DNA of 64,000 bases from Beta vulgaris subsp. vulgaris (GCF_026745355.1 NC_079206.1:21817399-21881398); one strand, 5' to 3'; positions 1 to 11,310 are shown, counted from the stretch's first letter. Notes: generated by a model from the letters alone, not told the origin. Numbers and translations are program-made.

Positions 1-308
1 CATGTTTGGGAATGGAGCTCAAGTTCGGATTAAAAGATTTGGATGCGTTGCACAAGTCTCCATTGAAGAACACTTTGAAGGATAAGAGATTACTTGTCAG
101 CCAAGGAGACCTAACATTTAGCGCCGCATGTGGGGAGACGCAACGATGATTGATTCTCACTCGTCCAATGTGGCAAGAAATCGAAGCTCAGATTTGAGTA
201 GAAGATACGGTAGATGATGAGAGACCACCTCGAGTGAGGGATAGACCACCGTCCATTTGTTCCTGGTCAGAGGCATGTACATGACATTTTGGAACGGCCA
301 GATATCAG

Positions 309-960
309 GCGGTCGACCAGGAAGTACATAAATTGTTGGAATCTCGGTTCATAACAGAAACATATTATCCATAATGGATAGCTAATGTGGTTATGGTACT
401 AAAGCCCAATGGCACATGGAGAATGTGCGTGGACTACACTGATCTCAAGAAGGCCTGTCCCACGAATAGTTTTCCTTTGCATAAGTTGGATCGAATAGTG
501 AATTTCACGGCTAAGCATGCTTTTTGCCGAGCTTCATGGATGCTTATTCCGAATTCCATCAAATCCCATATGTGGCCACATGACCGTACCATTACTAGAC
601 GTTCTTCATTACATTGAAAGGGTTGTATGGTTGGATGAGGATGCATTTTGACCTCAGAGATGCGCTAACCACCTTCCAACTATTGATCAATACGGTCTTC
701 CAGTCACAATTATTGGGAATAAATATGGAGGGTTACATAGATAATATGATAGTAAAGAGTTATAAAGAAAAAGACCATGTTGGGGATATGCGCGAGACTT
801 TTGAAACTCTTAGAGAGTACAAGTTAAAGTTGAATCCAAAAAAATGTGTTTCGGCATCTTGGCTGGGAAGTTCTTGGGATTTTTAGTGGATAAGAAGGAA
901 ATAGAAGCAAATCCCGAAAAGATCCAAGCTATTCTAGATATGAAATCTCCATCCAAGATT
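309..960 (+). pseudogene. Tat-1 reverse transcriptase fragment
   Basis: Frame fragments read in order like a gypsy reverse transcriptase: YQAVDQEVHKLLESRF, then PNGTWRMCVDYTDLKKACP, then a degenerate finger/palm segment, then YIDNMIVKS, which sits where the catalytic Y-V-D-D box belongs. The second catalytic Asp is now Asn, so the enzyme could not be active. The fragment ends in the KLNPKKC segment typical of the thumb boundary. In-frame stops and a frameshift near 610 separate the pieces. Family assignment is firm. Confidence 0.85.
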
Positions 961-966
961 AAATAA

Positions 967-1440
967 GTGCAACGTCTCATGGGCTGCCTAGTTGCTCTTG
1001 GACGTTTCCTGTCTAAGTCATGTGACAAGTACCATTATATTTTCGCCACAATTAAGAAGAAATCTAAGTTTGAATGGAAAGTAGAAGCTAAGCAAACACT
1101 TTTTCAGCAAGTCAATGATCATCTTCGTCAGTTGCCTAGGTTGGTCAGTCAACCGAGGGGGAAAAATCGTTTGTATACCTAGTGTACTATTCTACTGGCT
1201 GAAAGAGAGTCGGTGCAAATCCCAATATGTTTTGTGAGTTATGCTCTCAAGGACGCGAAATGTAGACACACCCCGGTCGAGAAGCTTGGGTTGGCAATGA
1301 TCATGGCTAGCCAGAAGTTGAGACCTTATTTCTTGACTCACAATATACTAGTCTATACCGACCAACCTTTAAAGCAAGTTTTGCAAAAGATGAAAGCTGC
1401 TGGACGAATGCTGAAGTGAACCGTCGAGTTAAATATGTTT
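967..1440 (+). pseudogene. Tat-1 RNase H (first, canonical gypsy type)
   Basis: Follows reverse transcriptase directly. MQRLMGCLVALGRFLSKS matches the connection segment usually written Q.L.G..AAL.RF.S. The 1213-1419 frame has FVSYALKDAKCRHTPVEKLGL and LVYTDQPLKQVL, the standard RNase H signatures of gypsy polyproteins. A stop near 1180 and others break the frame. RNase H removes RNA from the RNA:DNA hybrid in reverse transcription. Confidence 0.8.
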
Positions 1441-1639
1441 GACATAACCTTTGAATCAAGGAAAGCATTGGACACTCAAACTTAGATCCAATAGCCTATC
1501 GAGCCGAAGGTAGGAAGCATTGGATGCTCATGGTACATGAGTCGTACACTGTTAATATAATGGATGTGGGGGCATAAATCATTTGTCAATCTAGAAAAGG
1601 GGATAATTTTTAATATGCACTAAGGGTTCAGTTCCAGGC

Positions 1640-1928
1640 ATCCAAGATGTGTAAGGCGGCTGGGCCTTTAGAGATTGAGGCCGAATTGGACTCTCCCTTA
1701 GTCGCCAGCCAAGTCAATGGAGATTATGAATGCAACGAAGCATCAATGAGAAAATATATGCGTCTGATCAAGGATGAGATTGATCCCTTAAAGAGTTTTG
1801 TTTTTGATCAAGTACCGAGGTCAGAAAACAATCAGGCTGATGCTTTCTCAAAGTTGGCTAGCTCAGCCGAAGGTAATGTACCAAAGGCAATGTTTCGGGA
1901 GGTTAAGCCAAAAAAGAGTATTGATTAA
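1640..1928 (+). pseudogene. Tat-1 second RNase H (archaeal type), C-terminal part
   Basis: The frame contains SPLVASQVNGDYECNEASM and then FVFDQVPRSENNQADAFSKLASS. These match the second RNase H of plant Tat elements (SQLV..Q..G.Y...; ...PR..N..AD.LS.LAS). The N-terminal D-G-G-S part falls in the degraded stretch at 1430-1640 and is not readable. The domain sits between the first RNase H and integrase, as expected for the lineage. Confidence 0.75.
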
Positions 1929-2059
1929 GAAAATATTATGTTTCTTAGTCGAGGGGCAGTATGGATTAAGCGCATTATAAATTTCAAAAAGATAGGTCAG
2001 CTACCATCAGACCCTCGAGGCCAAATATGTCAAGGCCAGAGACAAGTGGTTTGAGTTAT

Positions 2060-3194
2060 GACATGAAATCTTGTACAAGAAATCGTTCAATTGTCCTCTT
2101 CTGATGTGTATTACTAGGGAGGATGAGTTGGAAGTATTAAAAGATCTCCATGAATGAGCATGTGCATCTGACATTGGGGGAAGATCCTTAGCATAAAGAC
2201 TTGAGAAATGCGTATTATTGGCTTAAAGTTAAAGAAGATGCTATTGCTCATGCATAAAAATGTGACAGTTGTCAGAAACATGGAAACTTGCACCAGAACA
2301 GGTCTAGTTATATAACTCCCAATTTGTTCCCACTTTCCTTTGCCAAATGGGCCATGGACGTTCTGGGACTTTTTCCTGTGGTCGCAGGATAGAAGAAGTT
2401 TGTAATTGTGGTTGTGGACTAATTTACTAAATGGGTAGAAGTTGAGGCAGTGCGAGGCATAATTATGAACGGTGTCAAGAGATTTATTTCGAAGAATATC
2501 ATAACGCGGTTCGGCATGCCGCATTCAATCGTCTTTGACAATGGTCCACAATTTGAAACACCAAAGATGAACGATTGGTTAGCAGAAAGAGAGATCAAAG
2601 ATTATTTTGCTGCAGTAGCCCATCAACAAGCCAATGGACAAGTAGAATTTTTCGACAAGATCATGTCAAACGGCATAAAAAGGAAGCTGGACAATGCCAA
2701 AAGACCGTTGGTTGAAGAACTACAACTGGTGTTATGGTCAATCAGAACCACGGTTAAGAACTTTACAGGCGAGACACCTTTCATGTTTGTCTATGGAACT
2801 CAAACTGTCTTGCCTATTGAGATTGAAGAACCCACCCAGAGAGTTATGTTGTTCACAGAAGAAGCCAATTGGGCCACCTTGCACATGACCATGGGCAAAG
2901 TACTAGAGGTTAGAAGCAATGCACTATTGAGAATGCAACTGTACAAGCTGCGAATGGCTCGAGATTTCAACAATAGAGTTACTAGACGACCACTGAAAAG
3001 TATGGGATTTGGTTCTAAGGGAGATGAAAGTCATTGGACGGGCTAAGGAACTGGGGAAGCTGACACCAAATTGGGAAGACCCTTATCTGATTGTCCAACA
3101 AGTAACAAGTGGAACTTTCCGTCTCCAAGTTATTGATGGACGACCAATACAACGCACTTGGAATTCACACACTCTGAAGAAGTACCACGTCTAA
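2060..3194 (+). pseudogene. Tat-1 integrase with C-terminal GPF/Y-like tail
   Basis: Catalytic-core pieces are visible: FAKWAMDVLGLFPVV, then FTKWVEVEAV, then ITRFGMPHSIVFDNGPQF, then HQQANGQVEFFDKIMSNGI. These give the D, D and E positions of a retroviral-type integrase. The longest open piece is 2450-3046. The tail at 3009-3194 has GKLTPNWEDPYLIVQQV followed by a GTF.L segment and ends in LKKYHV, the usual end of Tat pol. Upstream stops at about 2390 and 2420 and a frameshift near 3010 make it a pseudogene. Confidence 0.85.
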
Positions 3195-4139
3195 CTACAA
3201 CAATTAGCAACAATACTAGTAGTCTGTAATCTCAACAAGTGCCACAACATAAAAAAGAGAATCAGAAATGTATACATGTATCTTGGTAGTTTGTCAAGCA
3301 AAATTCATATAATACAATTTGTACTTTCTCCCTACATTACTATTGTTTCTTAATTTTACAAAAATCATTCAATTTGGGCCATTTTTTTTACCACTAGCTA
3401 GCCTAGTGGTCTAAAAGTGACATTAACTTCGATTAAATTGAAGAAAACAATAAACGAACAAATCAAACTAAAACAATGAGTCATCCCAACAAAGGGATAA
3501 TCATTTTTTCTGACGTACATTGCTTCCTCAAGGAGATCGGCCAAAATGTAACAAACCTAAGAACGGTAGATTACATATCCGGTTAGCTAAATTGCGATAA
3601 CCTCTAGTAAGAGAAACATCATGGTATTCTAAAGGAAGTATACTAGAAATAAGCACACATTAGTAACAGTATCTTACTTTCAAAGGCAAGGCCAACCAAG
3701 TAGTAATGACTTGGTCATTTGTCCAAAAATCTAGATGGTCGTCCGGTAATCAAGATGACTTCCATTTGAATTTGGGACATCTGTACAAAGTTACATAATT
3801 GTTGAAGAATCTTAGGATGAGCCCATCATAACTTGGGCAAAATAGTTTAAAGTCTGATTATCGTCCGGAATCTTAGACGAGTCTCAATTGAATTTGTGCT
3901 TATATGTTTAAAGTTCAAATTCTTGGACGAGTCTCAATTGAACTTTTCCAGATTATCTAGATTCTTGGATGAGTCTCAGTTGTTGGCCTTCCAAAAAAAA
4001 AATCATTAGATAAACTAAGTCATATTAACGGAGTTTTGAAACAAGAAATTGTTCATTAATACTCGTCCAAAAGTGTACAAACTAATATAGATAAGAGAAG
4101 ACTGGACTACAGAGATGGCAATCAACCAAGATACATTAA
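3195..4139. other. Non-coding spacer between Tat-1 pol and the antisense frame; short direct repeats
   Basis: No gene is visible. A phrase close to GGACGAGTCTCAATTGAA recurs near 3875, 3925 and (more diverged) 3965, with related GTCGTCCGG phrases around 3730 and 3860. Such short variable repeats after integrase are common in large Tat/Ogre-type elements. An A-rich purine tract near 3250 might be a polypurine tract, but no LTR start follows convincingly. Confidence 0.5.
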
Positions 4140-4145
4140 AAACTA

Positions 4146-5678
4146 ATCCCAAAATTAGGCACTCTATTCAGCAGGAGGTGTATCTTGGCCGACGGGCTGG
4201 TCCTCGGGAATTTCCTGCTTGTTCTTGGGAGACTATTCTTCATTCTCCGCCTCTTCATTGTCTGAATACCTGAAGGTAGGGGGATCCGTAGCTCTCACTT
4301 TCTCCCTGTGAAAGATTCTCCTGAAAGAGCAACCGACGTTCAAAGCGAGGATTGTCCTTAGGCTCAGCCATCATTTCAAAGGCTCTTAGAGCCCAACCCT
4401 TGGACGTTTCAATAACCTCGACGAGGGCCTTTTTGGCGTCGTCAAAAGGATTGAGCCACCTCTGGCTTCAGATGCTCATTCTTCTCACTTAGCGTCCGGT
4501 TATTCCTTATGAGCTGAGCGACGGCCAAGAGAGCAGTGTTCCTCTCCTCTTTCAGCCTAGATGATACTGTGTCCATGGCTAGTTTTAATTTAGCCTTCTC
4601 ATCAAGCAGCTAGTTGATCTTGATGAGATGCTGCTTGTTTTTGGACTCTATGTTGGCCGTACTTTTTTCCTACACTTCCCAGGATTGACATTGAAGGGTC
4701 TCCAACATTTGGCAATCATGCATGGCCTTATCCCCAACATTTGTAGCTTGGTGGACGAAAATTTTCTTTTCTAAGCTCCCTCGCCCAATATTCAGTGATC
4801 ATACAGCGAGCAATAAGCTGTAACCATCACAAACGAACACCAATTAGTGACGAGTTGAACAAATTGAAAATACTACAAGTACAAAATTGAAAACAACCAA
4901 CAACTTACATCAACTGCAAGTTTAGACATATAGCCAACATGCCTAGAAGATGCACCCTTTACCCTTGATGTAGGACTTGGGGTAACACTTAAATAAACTT
5001 CTGCTTGGGCCTTTCACGTTTGGCCTTCGTCATCTTGGCGAAGGCGGCAGAGGACTCGTTGTTTGAGTCTGCAGCAGGAGCAGCAGATCCTTTGCCCTTA
5101 TATGAAAATACGGAGGAGTCAGTTCTCTTGACGGGGAAGACTATTGCTAGCTTGTTGGACGGACTCATTGGACGTCCACCAACCTGAAATGTCCTAACTA
5201 TTTGATTAGTACGACTCACCCGAGGATAAGGAAAGCAGATTTGTAAGATGGCGACATTTGAGCCACTAGCTGAGCAACTGGCCCGCTGAAGGCCGATTTA
5301 TCTTTAGCAACCATGTCCGGCTGAACCTTCGTCTCATCGTCCATTTCAGGCTGGTTTTCAGGATGATCAGCCGCGTCCATTTGATTAACGATTACGGGGG
5401 TAAAGGCTAAGCTCAACTCTCTGAAAAACAGAACAATGGCGGACATATCGTCCACCTTCAAAGGCTTGCCTATTGAAAGAGGGTGGGACTTGTCTCCCGT
5501 CCCTAGCTGAAAGGAGTACCCTTATGAGCGGACAGTCGGACGATTTTCTTTTTGGCTGTAAAGCCCTTTTATTTTGTGGGAGGGGGTTGATCCCAACAAC
5601 TATTGGTTGCTTCTTAGAAGCGGCTGGTTTTCTATCCAACTTCTCGGACGTTGGGGCATTATTCTGCAAAATGGCCAC
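4146..5678 (-). pseudogene. Tat-1 antisense reading frame with coiled-coil C-terminus
   Basis: On the minus strand, pieces begin with a Lys/Pro-rich segment (PTSEKLDRKPAASKKQ, 5678-5500), continue through MDAADHPENQPEMDDETK (about 5380) and a KMTKAKRERPKQK basic patch (about 5010), and end in a heptad-like, Leu/Glu/Lys-rich stretch (SRLKEERNTALLAVAQL...SEKNEHLK; 4700-4450). This layout of a basic or low-complexity middle followed by a coiled coil matches the tail of the better-preserved antisense gene at 50458-54650. Stops, frameshifts and probably intron remnants separate the pieces. The N-terminal PMD part seen in the other element was not found here. Function is unknown. Confidence 0.5.
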
Positions 5679-5777
5679 AAGTACGAATGATATTCGTCCA
5701 AAGAAAATGAAGAAAAATTATAAGATAAACACACTCTGCTTGCTAAAGGAAGCCGACTAAAATTGTAACGCCATATC

Positions 5778-6245
5778 CTAGATGAGGACCAACCTATAAT
5801 GGATACCCATCGACAAGTATTTCAGGATTTGGACGAAGACCATCCATAGATGAAGTCCGACCAAGTACAACCATCTTCCTTTTACGTTGATCATTGTCCA
5901 GAAATCAAAAGAACCTGAGGATCTGGAGGAAGACAATTGCAGAGAGAGACCGGCCAGATAAAATCGACCTTCCTTTTTAGAAGGATCTTCGTCCACACAC
6001 AAGAAGAACCTTGGATTTTGGATGGAGACCATTTGCAGAAGGAAACCGACCAAGTTTAGTCGTTTTTTTTTACGAACCCTCGTCCAGATATCCTCATTGA
6101 TCAGGAATGTCCAGACGCCAACGTTCTTCTTCTGTGAAGTACTCTTGCCTAAACCAAGACAGACGTCTATACTGCGCAGAAGGACGGCTAAGCCTATCCA
6201 CCTTCCTTGCAAGGCAGACCCACACCTAGAATCAATGGACGGCAA
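5778..6245. repeat. Imperfect tandem repeats, about 90-100 bp unit
   Basis: Units built around phrases like TTTGGACGAAGACCATCCAT, then CCGACCAAG, then CTTCCTTTT recur four or five times with substitutions and small gaps. The minus-strand open frame across this block has the same roughly 30-residue periodicity, so it reflects the repeat rather than a protein. Confidence 0.6.
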
Positions 6246-6299
6246 AAAAAAATTTTTTGACTTACCAAAGTATCTGCCCTTTTCTCAGGGTCTAACTTG

Positions 6300-6765
6300 T
6301 TGTTTTTTTTCCAGAGATTGTCAGTGAACTTAGACATGATGATGTCTCCCATTCAAGATCTTTTAATAGCTTCTCTGGCAGAGTATGCACGGGAAAAATA
6401 GAAGGGTTAGTAGGGTAAAACTTTTCTCTTAAAGCAGCTTTAAAGGATTCCCAAATAAACTCTTTCACAATACTAAGTATAATCTCATTCTCTTTCCACC
6501 ATAAGTCAGTCTCATCTTTCAGATACAATATAACTTGACCTACATTAATACCTTCAGGAGAGTTTACAGCCCCAAAAATCTTTTAAAACTCTATAATCCG
6601 ACTCTCTAAGAGGATAGGGTCAGCTTACCCCTTAAGGTACGACAGTTTAATCTTAGCTAGTCTCTCAAACATTTTCCTAGCAGTCTCAGGACGCTCAGCT
6701 CTCTTCTGAGTCCATTTCTCCGCCAAGAGGCGAATAGCAGCAGCTAATTCAGTATTGTTGGCCAT
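6300..6765 (-). pseudogene. Gypsy gag N-terminal half
   Basis: The minus-strand frame starts MANNTELAAAIRLLAEKW at 6765 and continues to YLKDETDLWWKENE and then WESFKAALREKFYP. This is the retrotransposon gag core (YL...A..WW...; W..F...L...F.P) of plant gypsy elements. Two in-frame stops lie at about 6630 and 6585, and the frame loses homology near 6320. ATG at 6765 was chosen because gag similarity begins close to it. Confidence 0.8.
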
Positions 6766-7486
6766 TCTACTCCGGGACCTCAAAGTAATATAACTCTACT
6801 TTAGGTTCCAATATTACTTATGTGTTCATATAATAAGGCAACATTTGATTTGATCATTAAAGATCGCATCAACAAACAATTTCTCACTAGTTTTAGCATG
6901 AAATGTTCTCTAATAATCACATAATCATTCATGTAAAATATATTCACATCATCATGCAAGTAGAAACAAGCAAGCAAGAATATAATCACATAATGAAAAA
7001 ATAAAAATATTCCCATCACGTGCTCAAAATAAATTCTTACTCACTCATATAAATAAATAATGACTTTTATTCCTCAATCGATAATAAGAATATTTTTCCA
7101 ATCCAAAATAACCAACTTATTCCTCAATAACAATAAGATGCTAAAGAAGGAAATTTAACCCATTGTAGCTTGACTACTTTACAACAACTAATCTTAAACC
7201 ATAAATAAATACTCTATGGAGTTACATTATCATTCCTATCCTTATCTCCTTTATACTTTTATGGAGTAAACATTTCATCTCCAAAGTCTTCAATATAATA
7301 ATAATAATAATAATAGTAATAATAATAACTTGAATTCCTAGATCTAGTATATCTTCAAATCCTTTTGGGTTGATGTCCATTTTCATCCACCTCTAAATCA
7401 CTCACATCGCTCAAATAAGGTCTCCAAGTAATATTGTAGATGTCCTTTCAGATTTGCGCTCTAGTACGACCAAACTCTTGAATTAT
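6766..7486 (-). other. Gypsy leader (proximal part), no gene
   Basis: This is AT-rich sequence between the gag start and the CACTA insertion. It resumes beyond the CACTA element at 11328-12280. It contains a trinucleotide microsatellite but no supported coding region. Confidence 0.5.
7294..7328. repeat. (AAT)n microsatellite
   Basis: Eleven or twelve near-perfect AAT/ATA units, interrupted once by AGT. Confidence 0.9.
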
Positions 7487-7499
7487 CACTAGTAGAATA

Positions 7500-7800
7500 A
7501 ATGATATTTGCTGCGGTTAAAAAGTACCCTATTGCTGCGGTTTTGGGCGCGCAACAATTAAGAGGGCAGCAATAGGTATTAATTATATTGCTGCGGTTTT
7601 AAACCGCAACAATATCGACAAATATTGCTGCAGTTTTTAAGCCAAACCGCAACAATATATTAATTTTATATCAGATTTAGAAAGCATATTGCTGCGGTTT
7701 GTGAAGAAAACCGCAGCAATATGCTATATTTAATAATAAAAAATAGACATATTGCTGCGATTTTTTATGGAAAACCGCAACAATAGGGTCTGTACAGGTA
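7500..7800. repeat. CACTA-1 left subterminal repeats (palindromic array)
   Basis: The motif TTGCTGCGGTTTT and its complement alternate head to head, giving hairpin-forming pairs such as ATTGCTGCGGTTTTAAACCG (7588 onward). About five pairs occupy 300 bp. In CACTA elements such motifs are the known transposase-binding sites. Confidence 0.85.
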
Positions 7801-8201
7801 AATTTTTTTTTTTTTTTTTTTTTGCATTTAGCCATCAAATTTGGAAGACAAAACAGTTAAAATAAAATAAAACACTATTGATTGATACTAATGACAAAAA
7901 ATTATTATACAAAATTCAAAAACATAAAAAATATAATATAAAAAACAACAAATATAAAAAAGAGCAGGAGGGACTGCAAATTAGTTAGCCCTTGGCTCCT
8001 TGTCCTCAAGTCAAGCAATGGTGGATTGCTGATGGCTCAGCCGATCACCCAACATTTCGGAACATTGGACCTGCTGTCTGCAACATACTGCATTTGAGGA
8101 TATTCTACTTTCAAACCTCGCTACATCCTAATGATTATATACCAAAAAAAAAATACTAGGTCGACCATTTCAATTGACCAAAGAATGAAGAAGTTGGCTC
8201 A

Positions 8202-10101
8202 CTAAACCACTGTATAATTGGAGAATAGACTAATCAACTTTTCTAATGTCTCAGGATAAAATTTACGATCAAATAGATAACAAGCCCGCTTCAATCCATT
8301 CCCCGTGCATGGTGTAACTGTCACTGGATTCTGTAACAACATGTAAGACACCATCCTCATGTGTTAGAGAAAATCTTCACAAACATATTTGATACCTTTC
8401 TCAAATTCTACTTTAGTAAAAAATTACCTTCTCATCACTTGTCAGATGCAGACATCATGCCAAAATAAAGTTACCAAGCTATTCATTAACACTAGCTGCC
8501 AAAACAAAATCGTAATATAGAAATATTACCGTCATATTTCTTAGAAGTTCAAAAGTGACATCTTGAGCTCTGAAGGACCTGGGATGCCACTTTCTTTCAG
8601 ACCAATCAACAAATGTCACCGACCAATTCGCTACTCCCCCAGGATCAGTCATCTGAGCAGATTTAAAGCCTAAAGGCAAAGCATGAGAACATACAGAGTA
8701 GAAGATCAACAAGTATAAACTAGAACAGCTGCAAGTAACACTAACATGGAAGAAAGTCGGCAAATAGTGCTCATCAGCATAACAGTTCTTCCCGTACTCC
8801 ATTCCTGGCTGTGGAAGTCAAAAACAGCAACGTCAACATAGAATATATATATCACGAACAAGTTAAATTGGTTCCTAAATTTTATCGATTTGTAGCAACA
8901 ATGAAAGCCCAAAAAGCTTCACTAGATCTTCAAAATGATAGTATGACAATATTTCATTCTTCAGATTCATTGTTCCTACAAAGACCTCACAAGTCATAAA
9001 CCCATACAGAATATCCTCAATTCCTTATTGCCATGAAAAAGAGGAAGCATCCATTTAGTAGGTCATCTCTAAACAGGCATTGCGTACAAGAACATAGAAT
9101 ACGAGAGGGTCGAGAGAAACAAAGTTCGACCCACTTCAGGTTTCCTCACCAAGATTTGCTTAATCAACCATGATGGGCCGATTTTGGAAATACGCCAGCC
9201 TCACATCCTAAAGCATAAGCTTTGTTCAGAATGGATAAAAGTTAGCAAGCACATCACTCATAAATAATATTCCATTATGTTTCCTCTCCAAACTCAGCTT
9301 AATCCACCAAGATGGGCCGGCTTGGGAAATACTTGAGCAATTAAGCCTCACATCCTAAGGTTAGCAATCACGTCACTCATGAGTAAACTTCCATTGTGCT
9401 ACCAGAATTCTAGAATCACGAGCTATAACATGTTAAAGAAGCATCTAGTATTGCACATCAAGTGATTTGCAACCGTGATACTTCTTAATTAGTCCAAGAA
9501 ATGAAAATCAAGATTATGAAGTTCTCAACTGTCTAACTTTATTTCTTTTCGAACCAGTATTACAACAAATTCATGCAGTATGGATCTAGTGCTTAAAATT
9601 AAAGCAAGTGCAGATGCATGAACTTTTTTTTATGAACATTTGAGTTGTTTCAAGACTTCAAGTACATCATGAATAACATCAATTTTCGTTGCAAATATGC
9701 AACATCTGGCTGCAACTTCGCGATGAATAAACAGTCCAAGCAAGTCACAAAACAATTTTAGTTTACTCGTACTCTTCTACTCCATTGGATAAGGACAAGC
9801 AAAGGCAACCATTAGTTTTAAATAGAGTAAAACTGTGGGTGCCAGAAGAAAACAAAGGAACCTTCAAGGCTTGATATGTAAAGCATTGTTCAGCTCCACA
9901 AACAACAACACTCTAAACACATTGTAAACATCACTGCAACTCTGCAAGACACTGTCTATCAGAAGAATACAAATAGCTTATCTAAAAATCAAGACTAAAA
10001 TAAACAACTATACAGCTTACCCTGCAATATAGTTTGAATTTTCTGTAGTATAAGCTGTCAGCCATGACAATTAAGGCATGCTGGCGTTTCATGGTGAACC
10101 A
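8202..10101 (-). pseudogene. Captured GT14 (core-2/I-branching-type) glycosyltransferase gene fragment
   Basis: Minus-strand exons with good splice borders: A 10101-10021 (27 codons; WFTMKRQHALIVMADSLYY), B 8808-8746 (21 codons; EYGKNCYADEHYLPTFFH), C 8652-8530 (41 codons; DPGGVANWSV, then VDWSERKWHP), D' about 8453-8428 (damaged), E 8330-8202 (GLKRACYLFDRKFYPETLE, then SLFSNY and stop). These match, from memory of the family, the C-terminal half of plant DUF266/GT14 proteins, which are Golgi-type glycosyltransferases. Exons A, B and C are whole numbers of codons and all keep AG/GT borders, so the copy is fairly young or was preserved. The N-terminal half and start codon are absent. Confidence 0.85.
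9141..9402. repeat. Intronic direct duplication, about 120-140 bp unit
   Basis: TTCCTC, then TGCTTAATCAACCATGATGG, then CCTCACATCCTAA, then TTAGCAA, then CATCACTCAT at 9141-9280 is repeated with changes at 9281-9402. The second copy lacks about 20 nt. It lies in the intron between GT14 exons A and B. Confidence 0.7.
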
Positions 10102-10559
10102 CTGGATGAGAAACGAAGCAATTATAGTTAATTCCTCATATCACAGTGAGCAATATTAGAAATATGTAAAAATATAAAACTTACAACCAAGAGAAGAATC
10201 ACGCAGACATGAGTCAAAGGTTACTAGCCACACACACACTAAGACGGACTACCAGATTTAGATGTGAAAGTTCAAAAAGAGAGACAGGAAAGCAGGGATG
10301 GAAAAGGGGTAAAGAGAGTCGATAGAGGCTGAAGGAAAGAGTTAGGCATAAAGTTTCCTATGGGCCTTCCAAGCTTTGTCCAAAAACAGAAGAAGAAAAA
10401 CTAATTTAGCACGGGGGAAAATGGTGACTCAAAAAGCGTATCCCTAAACACGCTAAGTCAGGGAAGAAGATAACCGTCTCAAGTTTCATTAAAACTCTGA
10501 CAGCTCAAAAAGAGACAAAAAATTGAAATCACATGGTGTAACTCTGTCCGTTCCACTTG

Positions 10560-10760
10560 CATAGTGTAACTGTCACTGGATTCTGTAACAACATGTAAGA
10601 CACCATCCTCATGTGTTAGGGAAAATCTTCACAAACATATTTGATTCATTTCTCAAATTCTACTTTAGTAAAAAGTTACCTTCTCATCACTTGTCAGATG
10701 CAGACTCTCATCAATAAACTGCATCATGCCAAAATAGAGTTAACAAGCTATTCATTAACA
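10560..10760 (-). repeat. Duplicate of GT14 exon D region with an intact exon D
   Basis: About 190 bp here repeat 8311-8490. In this copy the small exon at 10718-10680 (13 codons, FIDESLHLTSDEK) keeps both splice borders. In the copy near 8440 a 17-nt deletion removes the acceptor and exon start. The spacing from 3' splice site to exon to donor is otherwise the same. Confidence 0.85.
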
Positions 10761-10909
10761 CCTTGGTCAAAACTGCTATTTCAGACTTGAATTCGTTCAG
10801 CCTTTCCGAAAACAGATCTGATAATCGAAACTAGGAAGACGAACAGACTCGAACGACCGAACCGAGGAAAGACGAACAACTTTCGCTGGCTGGAGAAGAC
10901 GATGGACGA

Positions 10910-11000
10910 GAGTAACGGTGAGAGAGAGAGAGCAGTGAGAGAGAGAACGGAGAGAGAGAAAACGGTGAGAGAGGCGCTAAGGATGAGGGAACGGTGAGAG
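10910..11000. repeat. GA-rich simple sequence
   Basis: Runs of GAGAGA interspersed with AACGGTGAGAG phrases, just inside the right subterminal region of CACTA-1. Confidence 0.7.
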
Positions 11001-11039
11001 ATAAGGAATGACAAGGAAATCATGTTTATTATTAATTTT

Positions 11040-11310
11040 AAGACAATATTGCTGCGGTTTTGGGTGGGGAACCGCAGCAATATATTTTAAAATTTTTTAT
11101 TATTATATTGCTGCGGTTTCCCGCCCAAAACCGCAGCAATATTAGTCTCTCCAGGTCCCACATTTTTTTCAAGATGGATCCGATAAATAATATTGTTGCG
11201 GTTGTGGGCGGGAACCGCAACAATATTGTTATTTTTTGTTTTTTTTTTCTTTTTGCGTGTTATATTGCTGCCTATAGGTAAAACCGCAGCAATATCACCG
11301 CAGCAAATAT
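11040..11310. repeat. CACTA-1 right subterminal repeats
   Basis: Four head-to-head pairs of ATTGCTGCGGTTTT and AAACCGCAGCAATAT, mirroring the left end. Confidence 0.85.

Larger units (their letters stand above)
1..6290 (+). mobile_element. Tat-1: Tat-lineage Ty3/gypsy retrotransposon remnant, 5' end outside window
   Basis: The reading frames run reverse transcriptase, RNase H, a second (archaeal-type) RNase H, then integrase, all on the plus strand. The dual RNase H is the known hallmark of the plant Tat lineage. Downstream of integrase lie a spacer with short repeats, an antisense coiled-coil reading frame and a block of roughly 90-100-bp tandem repeats. Antisense extra reading frames downstream of pol are known from Tat-lineage elements such as Grande and Retand. 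Every domain is interrupted by stops or frameshifts, so the element is dead. No LTR could be recognised; the 5' part lies before base 1. The right border near 6290 is where a minus-strand gag of another element begins, and is inferred. Confidence 0.75.

Noticed and set aside
5778..6245. 155-codon minus-strand open frame
   Set aside because: Its roughly 30-residue periodicity is just the tandem DNA repeat; no domain, and the plus strand is equally open in part.
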